In this document: piece after piece, positions 7,006 through 16,926 of the stretch
How positions within the stretch are numbered: position 1 is the first letter of the stretch
Layout: the number at the start of each line of letters is the position of its first letter
Assembly: GCA_929200485.1 (NCBI GenBank)
Contig: CAKMZU010000030.1
Span: 1-18,083, forward strand
Origin: an uncultured Gammaproteobacteria bacterium
GTDB lineage: Bacteria; Pseudomonadota; Gammaproteobacteria; Pseudomonadales; DT-91
DNA: 18,083 nt
Reading direction: 5' to 3'
Made by a program: the position numbers and the translations under genes
Notes under the pieces: model-generated
The model's input: the letters and a program-made list of their open reading frames with translations, nothing else
Databases searched by the model: none
What the model was told of the DNA's origin: nothing

Positions 7006-7272
7006 ATGCAGAATGAGTTAATTCAACAAGGCGTATCACTAATGCTATATGGCATGGGTACTGTGTTTGTCTTTTTGGCTGTTCTGGTTGTTGTTACCCT
7101 GTGTATGTCTGCCATAGTAAAGCGATTTTTCCCCGAAGTCGAGCCTCTAGCCCCCGTAAATACAGGCCCTGTTAATTCAGGTATGGCCGCTCAGCCACAA
7201 GCTGTAGATCCTAAACGCCTTGCTGTTATATCAGCCGCTATCAAAAAACACCGAGAAACCTCAGGTCGCTAA
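7006..7272 (+). CDS. oadG: Oxaloacetate decarboxylase gamma subunit
   Basis: An 88-residue inner-membrane protein with one transmembrane helix (about residues 12-36, LMLYGMGTVFVFLAVLVVVTL), a Pro-rich middle and a basic C-terminal tail. In the family the gamma chain anchors the soluble alpha subunit to the membrane beta subunit, and its C-terminal part stabilises the complex and binds zinc; an obvious His cluster is not present here. GMGTVFVFL is typical of OadG. AGGG at 6995-6998 is well placed before the ATG. It is first in the order gamma-alpha-beta, 39 bases before oadA, so the three subunits are made from one transcript. Confidence 0.93.
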   Translation: MQNELIQQGVSLMLYGMGTVFVFLAVLVVVTLCMSAIVKRFFPEVEPLAPVNTGPVNSGMAAQPQAVDPKRLAVISAAIKKHRETSGR

Positions 7273-7311
7273 CCCTGGCTTGTTTGTTGTTTCGCTCTAT
7301 AGGAAATCTTT

Positions 7312-9099
7312 ATGACTTTAATCAAAAAGCCATTAGGTATTACTGATGTCGTGTTGCGTGATGCACACCAGTCTCTATTTGCAACCCGATTACGTTTAGA
7401 TGACATGCTGCCCATTGCAGAAAAACTGGATCAAGTCGGTTTTTGGTCGCTTGAAACCTGGGGCGGTGCAACCTTTGATGCCTGTATTCGTTATCTCGGT
7501 GAAGACCCTTGGGAGCGATTACGTGAACTTAAAAAAGTCATGCCTAACACCCCACAACAAATGCTGTTTCGCGGGCAAAATATTTTAGGCTATCGCCATT
7601 ATGCTGATGATCTGGTGACTAAATTTGTTGAGCGTGCAGCGATTAATGGCATTGATGTGTTCCGTGTGTTTGATGCCATGAATGATATGCGTAACCTTGA
7701 GACGGCAATTAAAGCGGTTAAAGAGGTAGGTAAACATGCGCAGGGTACGATTTCTTATACCGTAAGTCCCGTTCATACCCTTGAAACCTGGGTAGAGTTA
7801 GCGGCTGATCTAGAGTCAATGGGTGCTGATTCTATCGCCATTAAAGATATGGCAGGTCTGTTAAAGCCTTATGTGGCTTATGATCTTGTCACTCAATTAA
7901 AGCAGCGAGTGAATATTCCGATTCATATGCAGTGTCATGCAACGACGGGTCTTTCTACGGCAACGGCACTAAAAGCGGTTGAGGCGGGTATTGATAATGT
8001 TGATACGGCAATTTCATCCATGAGTATGACCTATGGTCATTCACCAACAGAATCTGTGGTAGCTATTCTTGAAGGGACCGAGCGAGACACTGGCCTTGAT
8101 CTTAAAAAGTTAGAAGAAATTGCTGCTTACTTCCGAGTGGTTCGTAAGAAGTATGCCAAGTTTGAAGGTTCTTTGCGCGGTGTTGATTCTCGTATTCTTT
8201 TAGCGCAAGTTCCCGGTGGCATGTTAACCAATATGGAAAGCCAGCTAAAAGAACAAGGCGCGTTAGATAAATTTGATGACGTTTTGCAGGAAATTCCTCG
8301 CGTTCGTGAAGATTTGGGCTTTATTCCGCTTGTGACGCCAACGTCACAAATTGTTGGTACGCAATCAGTATTAAACGTTGTTACTGGTGAGCGCTACAAA
8401 TCGATCTCTAAAGAAACGGCTGCTGTTCTAAAAGGCGAATATGGTGCAACGCCAGCACCTGTTAACGCTGATTTGCAATCAAAAGTGCTTGATGGTGGTG
8501 AGGCTATTACTTGCCGTCCTGCTGACTTGTTGAATGATGAACTCGCTGCCATGACGAAAGAATGCAAAGAGAAAGCATCTGAACAAGGCATTAAGCTTGA
8601 AGCCGGTGAACGTGAGGTTGATGACGTATTAACCTATGCCTTGTTCCCGCAAGTGGGCTTGAAGTTTTTGAAAAACCGTGGCAACCCGGATGCATTCGAG
8701 CCTGCGCCAGTAGCAGCTGATGAGTCAGCATCAGATGAGCCAGGTGTTTATACCGTCACTGTTGAAGGTGAGAAGTATGTGGTTCAAGTTGAAGATGGCG
8801 GTGACATTCAGTCTGTTACCCCTGTTGGTGGTCAGCCGCAAGCCGTTTCTTCTGCGCCTGCTGCTGCGCCTGCGCCTTCAGGTAAAACCGAGTTGGTAAC
8901 AGCACCTTTGGCCGGGAATATCTTTAATGTGATCGTCAAGCCCGGTGATACCGTTCAATCGGGTGATGTTATCTTGATTTTAGAAGCCATGAAAATGGAA
9001 ACAGAAGTTCGTTCTCAACACGCGGGTGTGGTGCAAAGCATTTCCGTACGCGAGGGTGATGCTGTTGCCGTTGGTGATCAACTGGTCGCTTTAGCGTAG
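7312..9099 (+). CDS. oadA: Oxaloacetate decarboxylase alpha subunit (biotin carboxyltransferase)
   Basis: A 595-residue cytoplasmic subunit that moves the carboxyl group of oxaloacetate onto its own biotin, giving pyruvate. The carboxyltransferase TIM barrel fills about residues 8-290: [11 protein letters not shown] with the metal-ligand Asp17, [19 protein letters not shown] with the catalytic Lys region, and the metal-binding [10 protein letters not shown] conserved PYC/OADA domain (about 300-465) follows, then a Pro/Ala linker (near 505-523). The biotinyl domain comes last, with EAMKMET and the biotin-accepting Lys561, 34 residues from the C-terminus as expected. Length is the family norm. 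It is followed by oadB with only 8 bases between them, and the oadB ribosome site touches the oadA stop codon. It could be confused with the pyruvate carboxylase B subunit, but oadG and oadB neighbours settle the role. Confidence 0.96.
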   Translation: MTLIKKPLGITDVVLRDAHQSLFATRLRLDDMLPIAEKLDQVGFWSLETWGGATFDACIRYLGEDPWERLRELKKVMPNTPQQMLFRGQNILGYRHYADDLVTKFVERAAINGIDVFRVFDAMNDMRNLETAIKAVKEVGKHAQGTISYTVSPVHTLETWVELAADLESMGADSIAIKDMAGLLKPYVAYDLVTQLKQRVNIPIHMQCHATTGLSTATALKAVEAGIDNVDTAISSMSMTYGHSPTESVVAILEGTERDTGLDLKKLEEIAAYFRVVRKKYAKFEGSLRGVDSRILLAQVPGGMLTNMESQLKEQGALDKFDDVLQEIPRVREDLGFIPLVTPTSQIVGTQSVLNVVTGERYKSISKETAAVLKGEYGATPAPVNADLQSKVLDGGEAITCRPADLLNDELAAMTKECKEKASEQGIKLEAGEREVDDVLTYALFPQVGLKFLKNRGNPDAFEPAPVAADESASDEPGVYTVTVEGEKYVVQVEDGGDIQSVTPVGGQPQAVSSAPAAAPAPSGKTELVTAPLAGNIFNVIVKPGDTVQSGDVILILEAMKMETEVRSQHAGVVQSISVREGDAVAVGDQLVALA

Positions 9100-9107
9100 G
9101 AGGTCAC

Positions 9108-10409
9108 ATGGAACATTTGTTAAATCTCTGGCTTAGTTCAGGGTTGGCTCAGCTTGCTTCAGGGCAGGCCATCATGATATTGGTCTGCTTTGGCTTGTTG
9201 TATCTGGCCATTCGAAAAGGCTTTGAGCCATTGTTATTATTGCCTATCGGTTTTGGCGGTATTTTGGCGAATATCCCTGGTGCAGGTTTAGCATTTTCAT
9301 CGATTGAAAATGCGATTTATGCTGGCAATGCGGATGTAATGGCTGCCGTTTCCACGCTCTTGGGTCAATCCTTCGAGTCTGGTAAAGAAATGTTAACGGC
9401 TTTAGGCAATACATCCTTCTCTGTGCATGGGCAAGCAGAGGCCATTGCTCAGGATCATGGTTTTAGCAATGGCATGCTCTATAACTTTTATAGCGTTGCG
9501 ATTGCTTCCGGTGTTGCACCTCTGGTTATTTTTATGGGTGTTGGTGCCATGACTGACTTCGGTCCGCTACTGGCAAATCCTAAAACCTTGTTCCTGGGTG
9601 CCGCAGCGCAGTTTGGTATTTTTGCAACGGTATTAGGCGCTGTAGGCTTAAGCGCTGCAGGATTAATGGATTTCACATTGGCGGATGCGGCGGCAGTCGG
9701 CATTATCGGTGGTGCCGATGGTCCAACAGCTATTTATGTTGCAAGCATGCTGTCACCTCATCTGTTGGGTGCGATTGCTGTAGCGGCTTATTCGTATATG
9801 GCATTGGTTCCTTTGATTCAGCCACCGATTATGAAGTTGTTAACTTCGGAGAAAGAACGTCAGATTGAGATGGTTCAATTGCGTAAAGTAAGCAAGTTAG
9901 AGCGAATTTTATTCCCGATTTCTTTGCTTGTCCTCGTTGCACTTTTCTTGCCTGATGCAGCCCCTTTATTGGGTATGTTCTGCTTTGGTAACTTGCTCAA
10001 AGAGTCCGGTGTGGTCGATCGCTTAAGTGATACGGTACAAAATGCACTGATTAATATCACCACTATCTTCTTAGGTTTATCTGTGGGTTCAAAGCTGAGC
10101 GCGGATAAATTCCTGGACGTTAAAACACTCGGAATTCTGGTTTTAGGTATTGCTGCTTTCTGTGTGGGGACAGCGACTGGTGTTTTAATGGCGAAATTAA
10201 TGAACTTTTTATCCACTTCTAAAGTCAATCCCTTAATTGGTTCTGCTGGTGTCTCTGCGGTACCAATGGCTGCTCGAGTATCAAACAAGGTTGGTCTTGA
10301 TGCAAATCCGCATAATTTCCTGATGATGCATGCTATGGGTCCAAATGTAGCAGGTGTTATTGGTTCTGCTGTTGCTGCGGGGGTCATGATTAACTTAGTT
10401 TCTCCATAA
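9108..10409 (+). CDS. oadB: Na+-transporting oxaloacetate decarboxylase beta subunit
   Basis: A 433-residue polytopic inner-membrane protein that decarboxylates carboxybiotin and couples this to outward Na+ transport. It shows many hydrophobic helices and the family motif [10 protein letters not shown], whose Asp204 corresponds to the Na+-binding Asp203 of the Klebsiella enzyme. Also conserved are [30 protein letters not shown] and the C-terminal [11 protein letters not shown], with [25 protein letters not shown] strong AGGAGG site precedes the ATG at 9108. The subunit closes the oad operon. Only a weak hairpin without a T-run follows (10418-10448), so read-through into gsp cannot be excluded. 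Confidence 0.96.
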   Translation: MEHLLNLWLSSGLAQLASGQAIMILVCFGLLYLAIRKGFEPLLLLPIGFGGILANIPGAGLAFSSIENAIYAGNADVMAAVSTLLGQSFESGKEMLTALGNTSFSVHGQAEAIAQDHGFSNGMLYNFYSVAIASGVAPLVIFMGVGAMTDFGPLLANPKTLFLGAAAQFGIFATVLGAVGLSAAGLMDFTLADAAAVGIIGGADGPTAIYVASMLSPHLLGAIAVAAYSYMALVPLIQPPIMKLLTSEKERQIEMVQLRKVSKLERILFPISLLVLVALFLPDAAPLLGMFCFGNLLKESGVVDRLSDTVQNALINITTIFLGLSVGSKLSADKFLDVKTLGILVLGIAAFCVGTATGVLMAKLMNFLSTSKVNPLIGSAGVSAVPMAARVSNKVGLDANPHNFLMMHAMGPNVAGVIGSAVAAGVMINLVSP

Positions 10410-10558
10410 AGACTAAACAGCTTTTTGCAGGGGTCGCTCTGCAAGCTGCCTGTTAAAATGCAACATGGAGGTGATACATTTTAAAAAAAACGTGTAAACT
10501 TAAGAAATACTGTCTTAAAAAACGTTTTTTATTTAATTTAGTCATTATGGAAAAATAA
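10410..10558 (+). other. Gap between oadB and the gsp operon
   Basis: A 149-base AT-rich interval likely to hold the gsp promoter. I see a 14-base perfect palindrome AAAAAACGTTTTTT at 10517-10530 and a weak hairpin at 10418-10448, but no consensus -35/-10 pair that I would defend and no ORF. The GG at 10549-10550 serves as a weak ribosome site for the GTG start of gspC. Confidence 0.4.
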
Positions 10559-11521
10559 GTGCCTCACCCCACGGTTGCAAAATTATCGGCATTAAGTGCT
10601 CAACTCACTGAGCAGGTCAGACGTTTGCCTCAAGATAAATGCCGATCAGTTTTAATGGTTGGTATTATCTTCATTGTCATTACTATTATCGGTAATAACT
10701 TCTGGTTTTTCTTCTCCTACGACGAAGTCACTCTTCCTCAAATTTCATCAAGACCCACCCAGTCAGCAAGCGCATCAAAGCAGCTCATTAGTTATGAAGA
10801 GGTAAAATCCTGGCAGTTATTTGGTGAAGAACCCCAAGTGACAGCAGAGGAAACAGAAACGCTTTTACCTCAGGTGACTGAGGAAGTAGATGAGAATGCC
10901 AGAGAAAACAGTCTTAATCTTCGCCTGGTTGGTATTATTAATGCCTCAGCCCCCCAAGAAGGTTACGCGATTATTCAACACGGCAGTGAAGCGGATTTAT
11001 ACAAAGTCGGTGACCCAATTCCTGTCGGCAACGATATCAGTCTGGCAAAAGTTTTAATTGATCGTGTGATCATAAATAATCGAGGAAATTTTGAATCATT
11101 AAAATTATTTGAGTCTGATAAGGTGCTGCCAGTAAAGCGTAGTGTACGCAAAGGGCCAGCAAAGGCACCGAAGACCTTAGATAAAAGAAACGACAGGCGG
11201 GTGACAGAGCTAATGACGGGATACCGCAAACAGCTTCTCAGCAATCCGATGTCGATGGCGAATGTCATACGTGTATCTTTAGCAACGGACGCCCAAGGTA
11301 ATACCATTGGGTATCGTGTTCGCCCGGGAAAGGCACGAAAAGAATTTGCTGAGCTAGGCTTAAGAAGCGGCGATATTATTACGGCCGTTAATGGGATCAG
11401 TTTATCCGATCAACAAAGTGCCATGCAGTTATACGGTAGTTTAGGCAGCTTGACCGAAGCGAATTTTGATATTAAACGTGGCAATAGTCATTTATCCATC
11501 TTAGTGAATTTATCGAATTAA
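10559..11521 (+). CDS. gspC: Type II secretion system protein GspC
   Basis: An inner-membrane protein of 320 residues that links the inner-membrane platform to the secretin. It has a short cytoplasmic N-terminus, one transmembrane helix (about 29-52, MVGIIFIVITIIGNNFWFFF) and a linker. The homology region follows (about 115-185, LNLRLVGIINASAPQEGYAIIQ with DLYKVGDPIP), which binds the GspD N0 domain. A C-terminal PDZ domain (about 230-318, GYRVRPGKARKEFAELGLRSGDIITAVNGISLSD) is thought to take part in substrate selection. The frame begins with GTG at 10559, which places the helix normally; the next Met (inside the helix) would remove the cytoplasmic part. gspD starts one base after its stop codon. 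Family and position agree, so the call is firm. Confidence 0.95.
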   Translation: MPHPTVAKLSALSAQLTEQVRRLPQDKCRSVLMVGIIFIVITIIGNNFWFFFSYDEVTLPQISSRPTQSASASKQLISYEEVKSWQLFGEEPQVTAEETETLLPQVTEEVDENARENSLNLRLVGIINASAPQEGYAIIQHGSEADLYKVGDPIPVGNDISLAKVLIDRVIINNRGNFESLKLFESDKVLPVKRSVRKGPAKAPKTLDKRNDRRVTELMTGYRKQLLSNPMSMANVIRVSLATDAQGNTIGYRVRPGKARKEFAELGLRSGDIITAVNGISLSDQQSAMQLYGSLGSLTEANFDIKRGNSHLSILVNLSN

Positions 11522-11522
11522 T

Positions 11523-13613
11523 ATGGGTTTATTTAACTTACGGACAATTACCTTGAAAACCTTTTTTACTCACAAACTATTTATTCTAGGCTTGGTGGCT
11601 TTGTCTAGTCTTGTGCTGGCTGAACCGATTGAGAGTGATTCGAATGGCAAGAGCGCAATTAATTTGCCTGAAGATAAAGAAGTCACCTACACCTTAAACT
11701 TCAAAGATGCTGACATAAAAGAGCTGATAAAGTTTGTTGCTGATACCACAGGTAAGATTGTCATTATTGATCCTAAGGTTAAAGGCAATATTGAGGTTAT
11801 CTCGAAAACGGAAGTCGGTGAGGAAGAATTATACGCCGTTTTCTTGAATATTCTTGAAGTCCATGGATTTACTGCCGTTGAAACTGAAGATAGCGATGTG
11901 ATTCGTATTATTCCTCAGAAAAACGCCAGGACCAGCGCGTTACCGGTTATTAAAGGCACAGCAACCATTGCTAACCCTGAATACGTGACCCAGATTATTC
12001 CATTGAAAAACGTCAATGCGTCTAAATTAATCCCTGTTCTTCGTCCGTTGATTCCTCAGCAGGGGCACATGGCCGCTTACACAGATACCAACAGTATTAT
12101 TGTTACTGATAACGCAAGCAATGTTGCCAAAATCGTCAAGATCATTAAAAATCTGGATCAGTCACCGCATAAAGATGTTGAGATTGTGAAATTGAAATAC
12201 GCTGCGGCTGATGAAATTACCAAGATGATCACCCAGATCAATAAAAACACAGGCAACAGTAAAAATCAGCCTGCTGAAGATTCTGTCGATATTGTGGCGG
12301 ATGACCGCAGTAACAGTGTTTTGTTGAACGGCACTTTGCAGGCGCGTGAACGCATCAAGAAAATTATCCGTGGTTTGGATGTTCAGCTGGCGCGCAGTGG
12401 TAATGCACAAGTTTTCCGTTTGCGTCATGCAAAAGCAAAAGAGCTGGCGCCTGTGCTTTCAAAAGTGGTGCAAAATATGGTGAAAATGACCGTCGATTTG
12501 AAGTCGAAGTCTGCATCACAAAAAAATGCCACCATCGAAGCGGATGCAGCGTCTAACTCACTGATTGTTACTGCCCAGCCCGATATTATGGAAAGCTTAA
12601 CTGGCTTGGTTCAGCAGCTGGATATCGCAAGGCAGATGGTTCTGGTTGAGGCCATCATCGCTGAAATTACCTTAAGTGATGACAAAGGATTAGGATTGGA
12701 TTTTCTATTCGCAGGTAAAAATTCAGGCATTGGTGGCTCGAATACCAGTGGTAATATTGGGAAGGCTTTTTCAGGTGCTTTGACTAGCAATACCGATGAT
12801 CAAGCAAAAGGCTTACTTGGAGGAATTGCTGGTATTGTTGGGGGGTTTGATTACAACCCAAACGGCAATTCATTTGGCGCGATTTTAACCGCGATTGAGA
12901 ATAATACGGATTCAAACATCCTGTCGACACCGAGCATCATGACCTTGGATAATAAAGAAGCCTCGATTGTCGTGGGCCGTCAGGTACCCTTTGTCACGGG
13001 TAGTTACACTTCTACGGGGTCGGGATCAAACCCGGGAAACCCATTCCAGACTATTGAACGAAATGATGTGGGTATTACGTTAAAAGTTACCCCGCATGTC
13101 AATAGCTCAGGGGAGGTGACGCTTGAAATTGTGCAGGAAGCCTCTGAAGCACCTGAAAGCAGCACGGGAACAATCGATCCCTCTCAGGTAGTGACGACTG
13201 AACGAAAAATTAACACCTCTGTACGGGTTAAAGACGGTGGTGTGGTGGTCTTAGGTGGTTTAATTCAGGATAAAGCGCAGGAGGTGGTGAAAAAAGTTCC
13301 GCTGCTGGGTGATATTCCAGTGATGGGGCATTTGTTTAAGAGTACAACCAGTACGACACGTAAAACCAATCTTGTGGTATTTATCCGCCCTAAGGTGATG
13401 GAAGATTCGTCAAGTGTAACCAATATTTCGAAGAAAAAATATCAACATATGCAGGCCAGTCAGGCAATGCAATATAACGAAGGCCTGGATTTCTTCCCCA
13501 AAGAACGTATCCCGGTATTGCCCGATTGGGAAGAGCAAATCCGAGCACTCGAAGGACCTGCTGGAAAGACAGACGGCATGTTCATTCCTGACCTTGATGT
13601 AGAAGCTCACTAG
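11523..13613 (+). CDS. gspD: Type II secretion system secretin GspD
   Basis: The outer-membrane channel of the type II system, 696 residues, forming a multimeric gated pore. The signal peptide covers about 1-33 (cut near VLA/EP). The N0 domain (about 52-125, YTLNFKDADIKELIKFVADTTGKIVIIDP) is followed by the repeated N1-N3 ring domains (about 150-370), each with the KLKYA/RLRHA-type start. The secretin barrel domain follows (about 385-615), with QMVLVEAIIAEI, the gate region, GITLKVTPHV and the hallmark VPLLGDIPVMGHLFKS starting at residue 592. A C-terminal S-like tail (about 630-696) would bind a pilotin; no pilotin gene is in the window. Start choice is supported by tight coupling to gspC; gspE follows 15 bases later with an AAGGCGG site. 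Everything looks intact. Confidence 0.97.
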   Translation: MGLFNLRTITLKTFFTHKLFILGLVALSSLVLAEPIESDSNGKSAINLPEDKEVTYTLNFKDADIKELIKFVADTTGKIVIIDPKVKGNIEVISKTEVGEEELYAVFLNILEVHGFTAVETEDSDVIRIIPQKNARTSALPVIKGTATIANPEYVTQIIPLKNVNASKLIPVLRPLIPQQGHMAAYTDTNSIIVTDNASNVAKIVKIIKNLDQSPHKDVEIVKLKYAAADEITKMITQINKNTGNSKNQPAEDSVDIVADDRSNSVLLNGTLQARERIKKIIRGLDVQLARSGNAQVFRLRHAKAKELAPVLSKVVQNMVKMTVDLKSKSASQKNATIEADAASNSLIVTAQPDIMESLTGLVQQLDIARQMVLVEAIIAEITLSDDKGLGLDFLFAGKNSGIGGSNTSGNIGKAFSGALTSNTDDQAKGLLGGIAGIVGGFDYNPNGNSFGAILTAIENNTDSNILSTPSIMTLDNKEASIVVGRQVPFVTGSYTSTGSGSNPGNPFQTIERNDVGITLKVTPHVNSSGEVTLEIVQEASEAPESSTGTIDPSQVVTTERKINTSVRVKDGGVVVLGGLIQDKAQEVVKKVPLLGDIPVMGHLFKSTTSTTRKTNLVVFIRPKVMEDSSSVTNISKKKYQHMQASQAMQYNEGLDFFPKERIPVLPDWEEQIRALEGPAGKTDGMFIPDLDVEAH

Positions 13614-13628
13614 AAGGCGGTACATCAA

Positions 13629-15203
13629 ATGTCTAAAGAACAAAACAATTTGTCTGATGAAACCCATGACACCCCGTTGGATATTCAGACTGATGGTGCA
13701 CCTCATGATGAATCAACTGGCTTTCAAGAGCCACAGTTCAAGGAAATCCCGTATCCTTATGCGTCAACGCATGGGATATTTCTAAAATCCAACGACGATG
13801 GCTATACCGCATTTTATAAAGATGGGCTGTTGCCTGATATTCTTTGTGAGGTCCGACGATTTGTTGGTGAGCATTTGACGCTTGAGCAATTACCTGAAGC
13901 AGACTTTCAAAAGCAATTATCCAAAGCGTATCAGCGTTCAGCGGATGAAGCTGTGCAAGCTGCGGAAGACATGAGCGATGATCTTGATCTCAGTCGCTTG
14001 GCGGATGAAATAAACGAAACTGGCGATTTAATGGATGCAGATGATGATGCGCCGGTGATTCGCTTGATTAATGCCATTTTGTCCCAGGCGGTTCGTGAAA
14101 ATGCATCAGATATTCATATTGAAACCTTTGAAAATGAGTTGGTAGTGCGTTTTCGCGTTGACGGTTCGCTTTATGAAGTATTAAAACCTAAACGCATGTT
14201 AGCGCCATTATTGGTGTCTCGCATGAAGGTTATGGCAAAACTCGATATTGCCGAAAAACGTATTCCTCAAGATGGTCGTATTTCGGTAAGAATTGCAGGT
14301 CATGCCATTGATATTCGTATGTCGACAAACCCTGTTGCGCATGGCGAGCGGATCGTATTGCGTTTGTTGGATAAAGATGCAGGGGCATTGAGATTATCTC
14401 AGCTTAAAATGACGCAACAAACGCTTGATGGTTATAAAAAATCCCTGGCTGCACCCCACGGGATTATTCTGGTGACAGGCCCAACCGGTTCTGGTAAAAC
14501 CACCTCGCTTTATGCCGGACTGACACATATCAATGAACCAAACAGAAATATTTTGACCATTGAAGATCCGGTTGAATATGTTTTGGCAGGGATTGGTCAA
14601 ACGCAAGTGAACCCTAAAGTCGGAATGACCTTTGCGAAAGGTCTTCGTGCAATTCTCAGGCAAGACCCTGATGTGGTGATGATTGGTGAGATACGTGATT
14701 TGGAAACCGCAGAGATTGCTGTTCAGGCAAGTTTAACTGGTCATTTGGTTATCTCGACCTTGCATACGAATACAGCCATTGGTGCGGTGACTCGTCTGGA
14801 TGACATGGGCGTTGAGCCATTTTTATTATCGTCAAGCCTGATGGCCGTGATGGCGCAACGTTTAGTGCGAACTTTATGTGAGCACTGTAAAGATCCTATG
14901 CATCCGAATGAGATTGAATGCAGGCTTTTAGACATTCCGTTTGAAAACTCTGAAAATGCAACCATTTATCGTGCAAAAGGCTGTGATAAATGTAATCAAC
15001 AAGGCTACCGTGGTCGTCTGGGTATTTATGAATTTATCGAGATTGATGATACCTTGCGAAAAATGATTCATGATCGTGAGCCCGAGCAGGTGATGACGGA
15101 CTATGCACATACCAAAGCACTGTCGATTCGTAATAACGGGTTTAAACAAGTCTTGCAAGGCTTAACGACGCTCGAAGAAGTGCTTAGGGTGACCTCGGGA
15201 TAG
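13629..15203 (+). CDS. gspE: Type II secretion system ATPase GspE
   Basis: The cytoplasmic hexameric ATPase that powers pseudopilus assembly, 524 residues. An acidic, poorly conserved N-terminus (1-40) leads into the N1E/N2E domains that contact GspL and GspF (about 40-270, including DAPVIRLINAILSQAVRENASDIHIE). The C-terminal RecA-like domain has Walker A GPTGSGKTTS (284-293, Lys290), the Asp box LTIEDPVEY, Walker B DPDVVMIGEIRD, and the His box TGHLVISTLHTN. The four-cysteine zinc site of true GspE proteins is complete: Cys417, Cys420, Cys452 and Cys455. This separates it from PilT-type ATPases. gspF begins four bases after the stop codon, so translation is probably coupled. Confidence 0.97.
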   Translation: MSKEQNNLSDETHDTPLDIQTDGAPHDESTGFQEPQFKEIPYPYASTHGIFLKSNDDGYTAFYKDGLLPDILCEVRRFVGEHLTLEQLPEADFQKQLSKAYQRSADEAVQAAEDMSDDLDLSRLADEINETGDLMDADDDAPVIRLINAILSQAVRENASDIHIETFENELVVRFRVDGSLYEVLKPKRMLAPLLVSRMKVMAKLDIAEKRIPQDGRISVRIAGHAIDIRMSTNPVAHGERIVLRLLDKDAGALRLSQLKMTQQTLDGYKKSLAAPHGIILVTGPTGSGKTTSLYAGLTHINEPNRNILTIEDPVEYVLAGIGQTQVNPKVGMTFAKGLRAILRQDPDVVMIGEIRDLETAEIAVQASLTGHLVISTLHTNTAIGAVTRLDDMGVEPFLLSSSLMAVMAQRLVRTLCEHCKDPMHPNEIECRLLDIPFENSENATIYRAKGCDKCNQQGYRGRLGIYEFIEIDDTLRKMIHDREPEQVMTDYAHTKALSIRNNGFKQVLQGLTTLEEVLRVTSG

Positions 15204-15207
15204 TCTC

Positions 15208-16437
15208 ATGGCAGCATATAGTTATCAGGCGCTTGATAGCAAGGGCAAGAAGGTTAAAGGGATTCTTGAAGGGGATTCCAGTCGTCATGTCCGTACACTC
15301 CTGCGCGAGAAACATCTAAGGCCGCTTGAAGTTGAATTGAGTGGTGAGACCAGCAAACAGTCTGAAGAAAAACAACGTTCACTTTTTTCAGGTTTTTCTC
15401 GCGTTAAGATGAGTACGAGTGAGCTGGCACTTTTCACCCGCCAGCTCTCCACATTGATATTGTCAGGGCTACCCCTTGATGAATCAATGAAAGCGGTTGC
15501 GCAGCAAACGGAAAAACCCCGTTTAAAATCTATGGTGCTTGATGTTCGTACCAAGGTGCTTGAAGGGCATTCATTGGCTTATGCATTAGGTGGCTATCCT
15601 AAAGTCTTTGATGGCATGTACCGTGCTATGGTCAATGCCGGTGAACAAGCCGGTTTTCTGGGTGTGGTACTTGAGCGTTTGGCGGATCATACTGAGAGCA
15701 GCCAATATACCCAGCAAAAAGTGAAATCCGCTATGGTCTATCCGATCATTTTGATGATTGTGGCGTTTGCAGTAATCACCGGGTTGATGGTGGGTGTTGT
15801 CCCGGATCTGGTAAAAGTCTTTAACTCGCGTGGCGCGGAATTGCCTCCTTTAACACGCGGTTTAATATGGACGAGTGATTATTTGGTTAATCATGGTTTT
15901 ATCACTTTGCTAGGCATTCTAGGTGGAATTATTGCGCTTCAACGTTTTATGCAAACACCAGCAAGGCAAATGTGGTGGGGAAAGATGAAGCTTAAGTTGC
16001 CCCTGGTTTCTAAGATTGTCCGTGCAGCTGAAACGTCGCGCTTTTCCAGTACGTTAAGCATGCTGGTTGCCAGTGGTGTCCCGCTTTTGCAAGCCATTAG
16101 AATTTCTGCCGCCGTTTTAAATAATCCGCATCTAAAAGCACTTTGTCAGGAAGTGGCTTTGAGTGTTCAGGAGGGTGGGAGTTTTGGTAAAGCCCTTGGT
16201 AACACGGGCGCATTTCCTCCGCTATTTGTACATATGGTCTCCAGTGGTGAGGCCAGTGGTGAGTTGGAGGCGATGCTGGCCAAAGTTGCACAAAATCAGG
16301 AACGCGAATTAGAAATGACACTGACTTCGTTGGTCAGTGTTTTAGAGCCCTTAATGATCGTCATGATGAGCGGCATTGTGATGACTATCGTAATGGCAAT
16401 TTTGCTGCCTATTATGGATATGAATACACTCGTTTAA
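15208..16437 (+). CDS. gspF: Type II secretion system inner-membrane platform protein GspF
   Basis: A 409-residue polytopic protein around which the pseudopilus is built. A short N-terminal segment MAAYSYQALDSKGKKVKGILEGDS is typical of the family. Two homologous cytoplasmic T2SSF domains occupy about 70-193 and 273-395. Each has the conserved pattern FTRQLSTLILSGLPLDESM or FSSTLSMLVASGVPLLQAI, and then GEQAGFL or GEASGEL. Three membrane helices are visible (about 175-197, 225-245 and 380-405). Order and spacing (gspE 4 bases before, gspG 13 bases after with AGGAGA) are canonical. Length is standard and no defect is seen. Confidence 0.96.
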   Translation: MAAYSYQALDSKGKKVKGILEGDSSRHVRTLLREKHLRPLEVELSGETSKQSEEKQRSLFSGFSRVKMSTSELALFTRQLSTLILSGLPLDESMKAVAQQTEKPRLKSMVLDVRTKVLEGHSLAYALGGYPKVFDGMYRAMVNAGEQAGFLGVVLERLADHTESSQYTQQKVKSAMVYPIILMIVAFAVITGLMVGVVPDLVKVFNSRGAELPPLTRGLIWTSDYLVNHGFITLLGILGGIIALQRFMQTPARQMWWGKMKLKLPLVSKIVRAAETSRFSSTLSMLVASGVPLLQAIRISAAVLNNPHLKALCQEVALSVQEGGSFGKALGNTGAFPPLFVHMVSSGEASGELEAMLAKVAQNQERELEMTLTSLVSVLEPLMIVMMSGIVMTIVMAILLPIMDMNTLV

Positions 16438-16450
16438 CAGGAGAAAAACA

Positions 16451-16885
16451 ATGAAGTCTCTGCAAATTCAGCGCGCTCGTGGTTTCAGCTTAATCGAAAT
16501 CATGGTGGTTTTGGTTATCATCGGCCTTTTGGCATCCATTATTGGTCCCCGTATTCTGGGTACGGCAGAAGATGCACGTAAGAAAAAAGTGCTGGCAGAT
16601 TTTGCCAATATTCAAACCGCATTGAAACTCTACAAGCTGGATAACTATGTTTACCCTTCAACAGAGCAAGGTCTTCAGGCATTAGTCGAAGAAACCACTA
16701 TTGCGCCCGTACCTAAAAACTTTAAGGATGGCGGTTATATGGAAAAATTACCGAAAGATCCTTGGGGGAACGATTATATTTATGTGTCTCCAGGTGATCA
16801 TGGTGACTTTGATATTTATTCCCTGGGCGCTGATGGGCAAGGGGAAGAAACACTCATTGGTAACTGGCAAACCGATCAGAAGTAA
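16451..16885 (+). CDS. gspG: Major pseudopilin GspG
   Basis: The main subunit of the type II secretion pseudopilus, 144 residues as precursor. A short basic leader ends in Gly11, and prepilin peptidase should cut before Phe12 in RARG/FSLIEIMVVLVIIGLL. Glu16 is the conserved fifth residue of the mature chain, and the hydrophobic helix runs to about residue 35. The C-terminal globular part holds YPSTEQGLQALV, DPWGNDYIY and the calcium-site loop GDHGDFDIYSLGADGQ, all GspG hallmarks. A strong AGGAGA site lies 7 bases before the ATG. The prepilin peptidase gene is not in the window. Confidence 0.97.
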   Translation: MKSLQIQRARGFSLIEIMVVLVIIGLLASIIGPRILGTAEDARKKKVLADFANIQTALKLYKLDNYVYPSTEQGLQALVEETTIAPVPKNFKDGGYMEKLPKDPWGNDYIYVSPGDHGDFDIYSLGADGQGEETLIGNWQTDQK

Positions 16886-16926
16886 CTCTAAAATACGCTT
16901 AAGCACCCACTATCTTGAAGTCAGCC

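Noticed and set aside
9875..10444. Open frame of 189 codons on the minus strand
   Set aside because: It lies wholly opposite oadB, is rich in Pro/Thr/Lys as antisense frames of membrane genes tend to be, and has no recognisable domain or ribosome site.
10418..10448. Hairpin after oadB as an intrinsic terminator
   Set aside because: The stem has a bulge (CAGC, TGCAG with CTGCA, GCTG) and no T-run follows, so it does not meet the usual criteria.
16915..16926. TTG start for GspH
   Set aside because: The ATG 12 bases downstream has a better placed ribosome site and gives a normal prepilin leader length.
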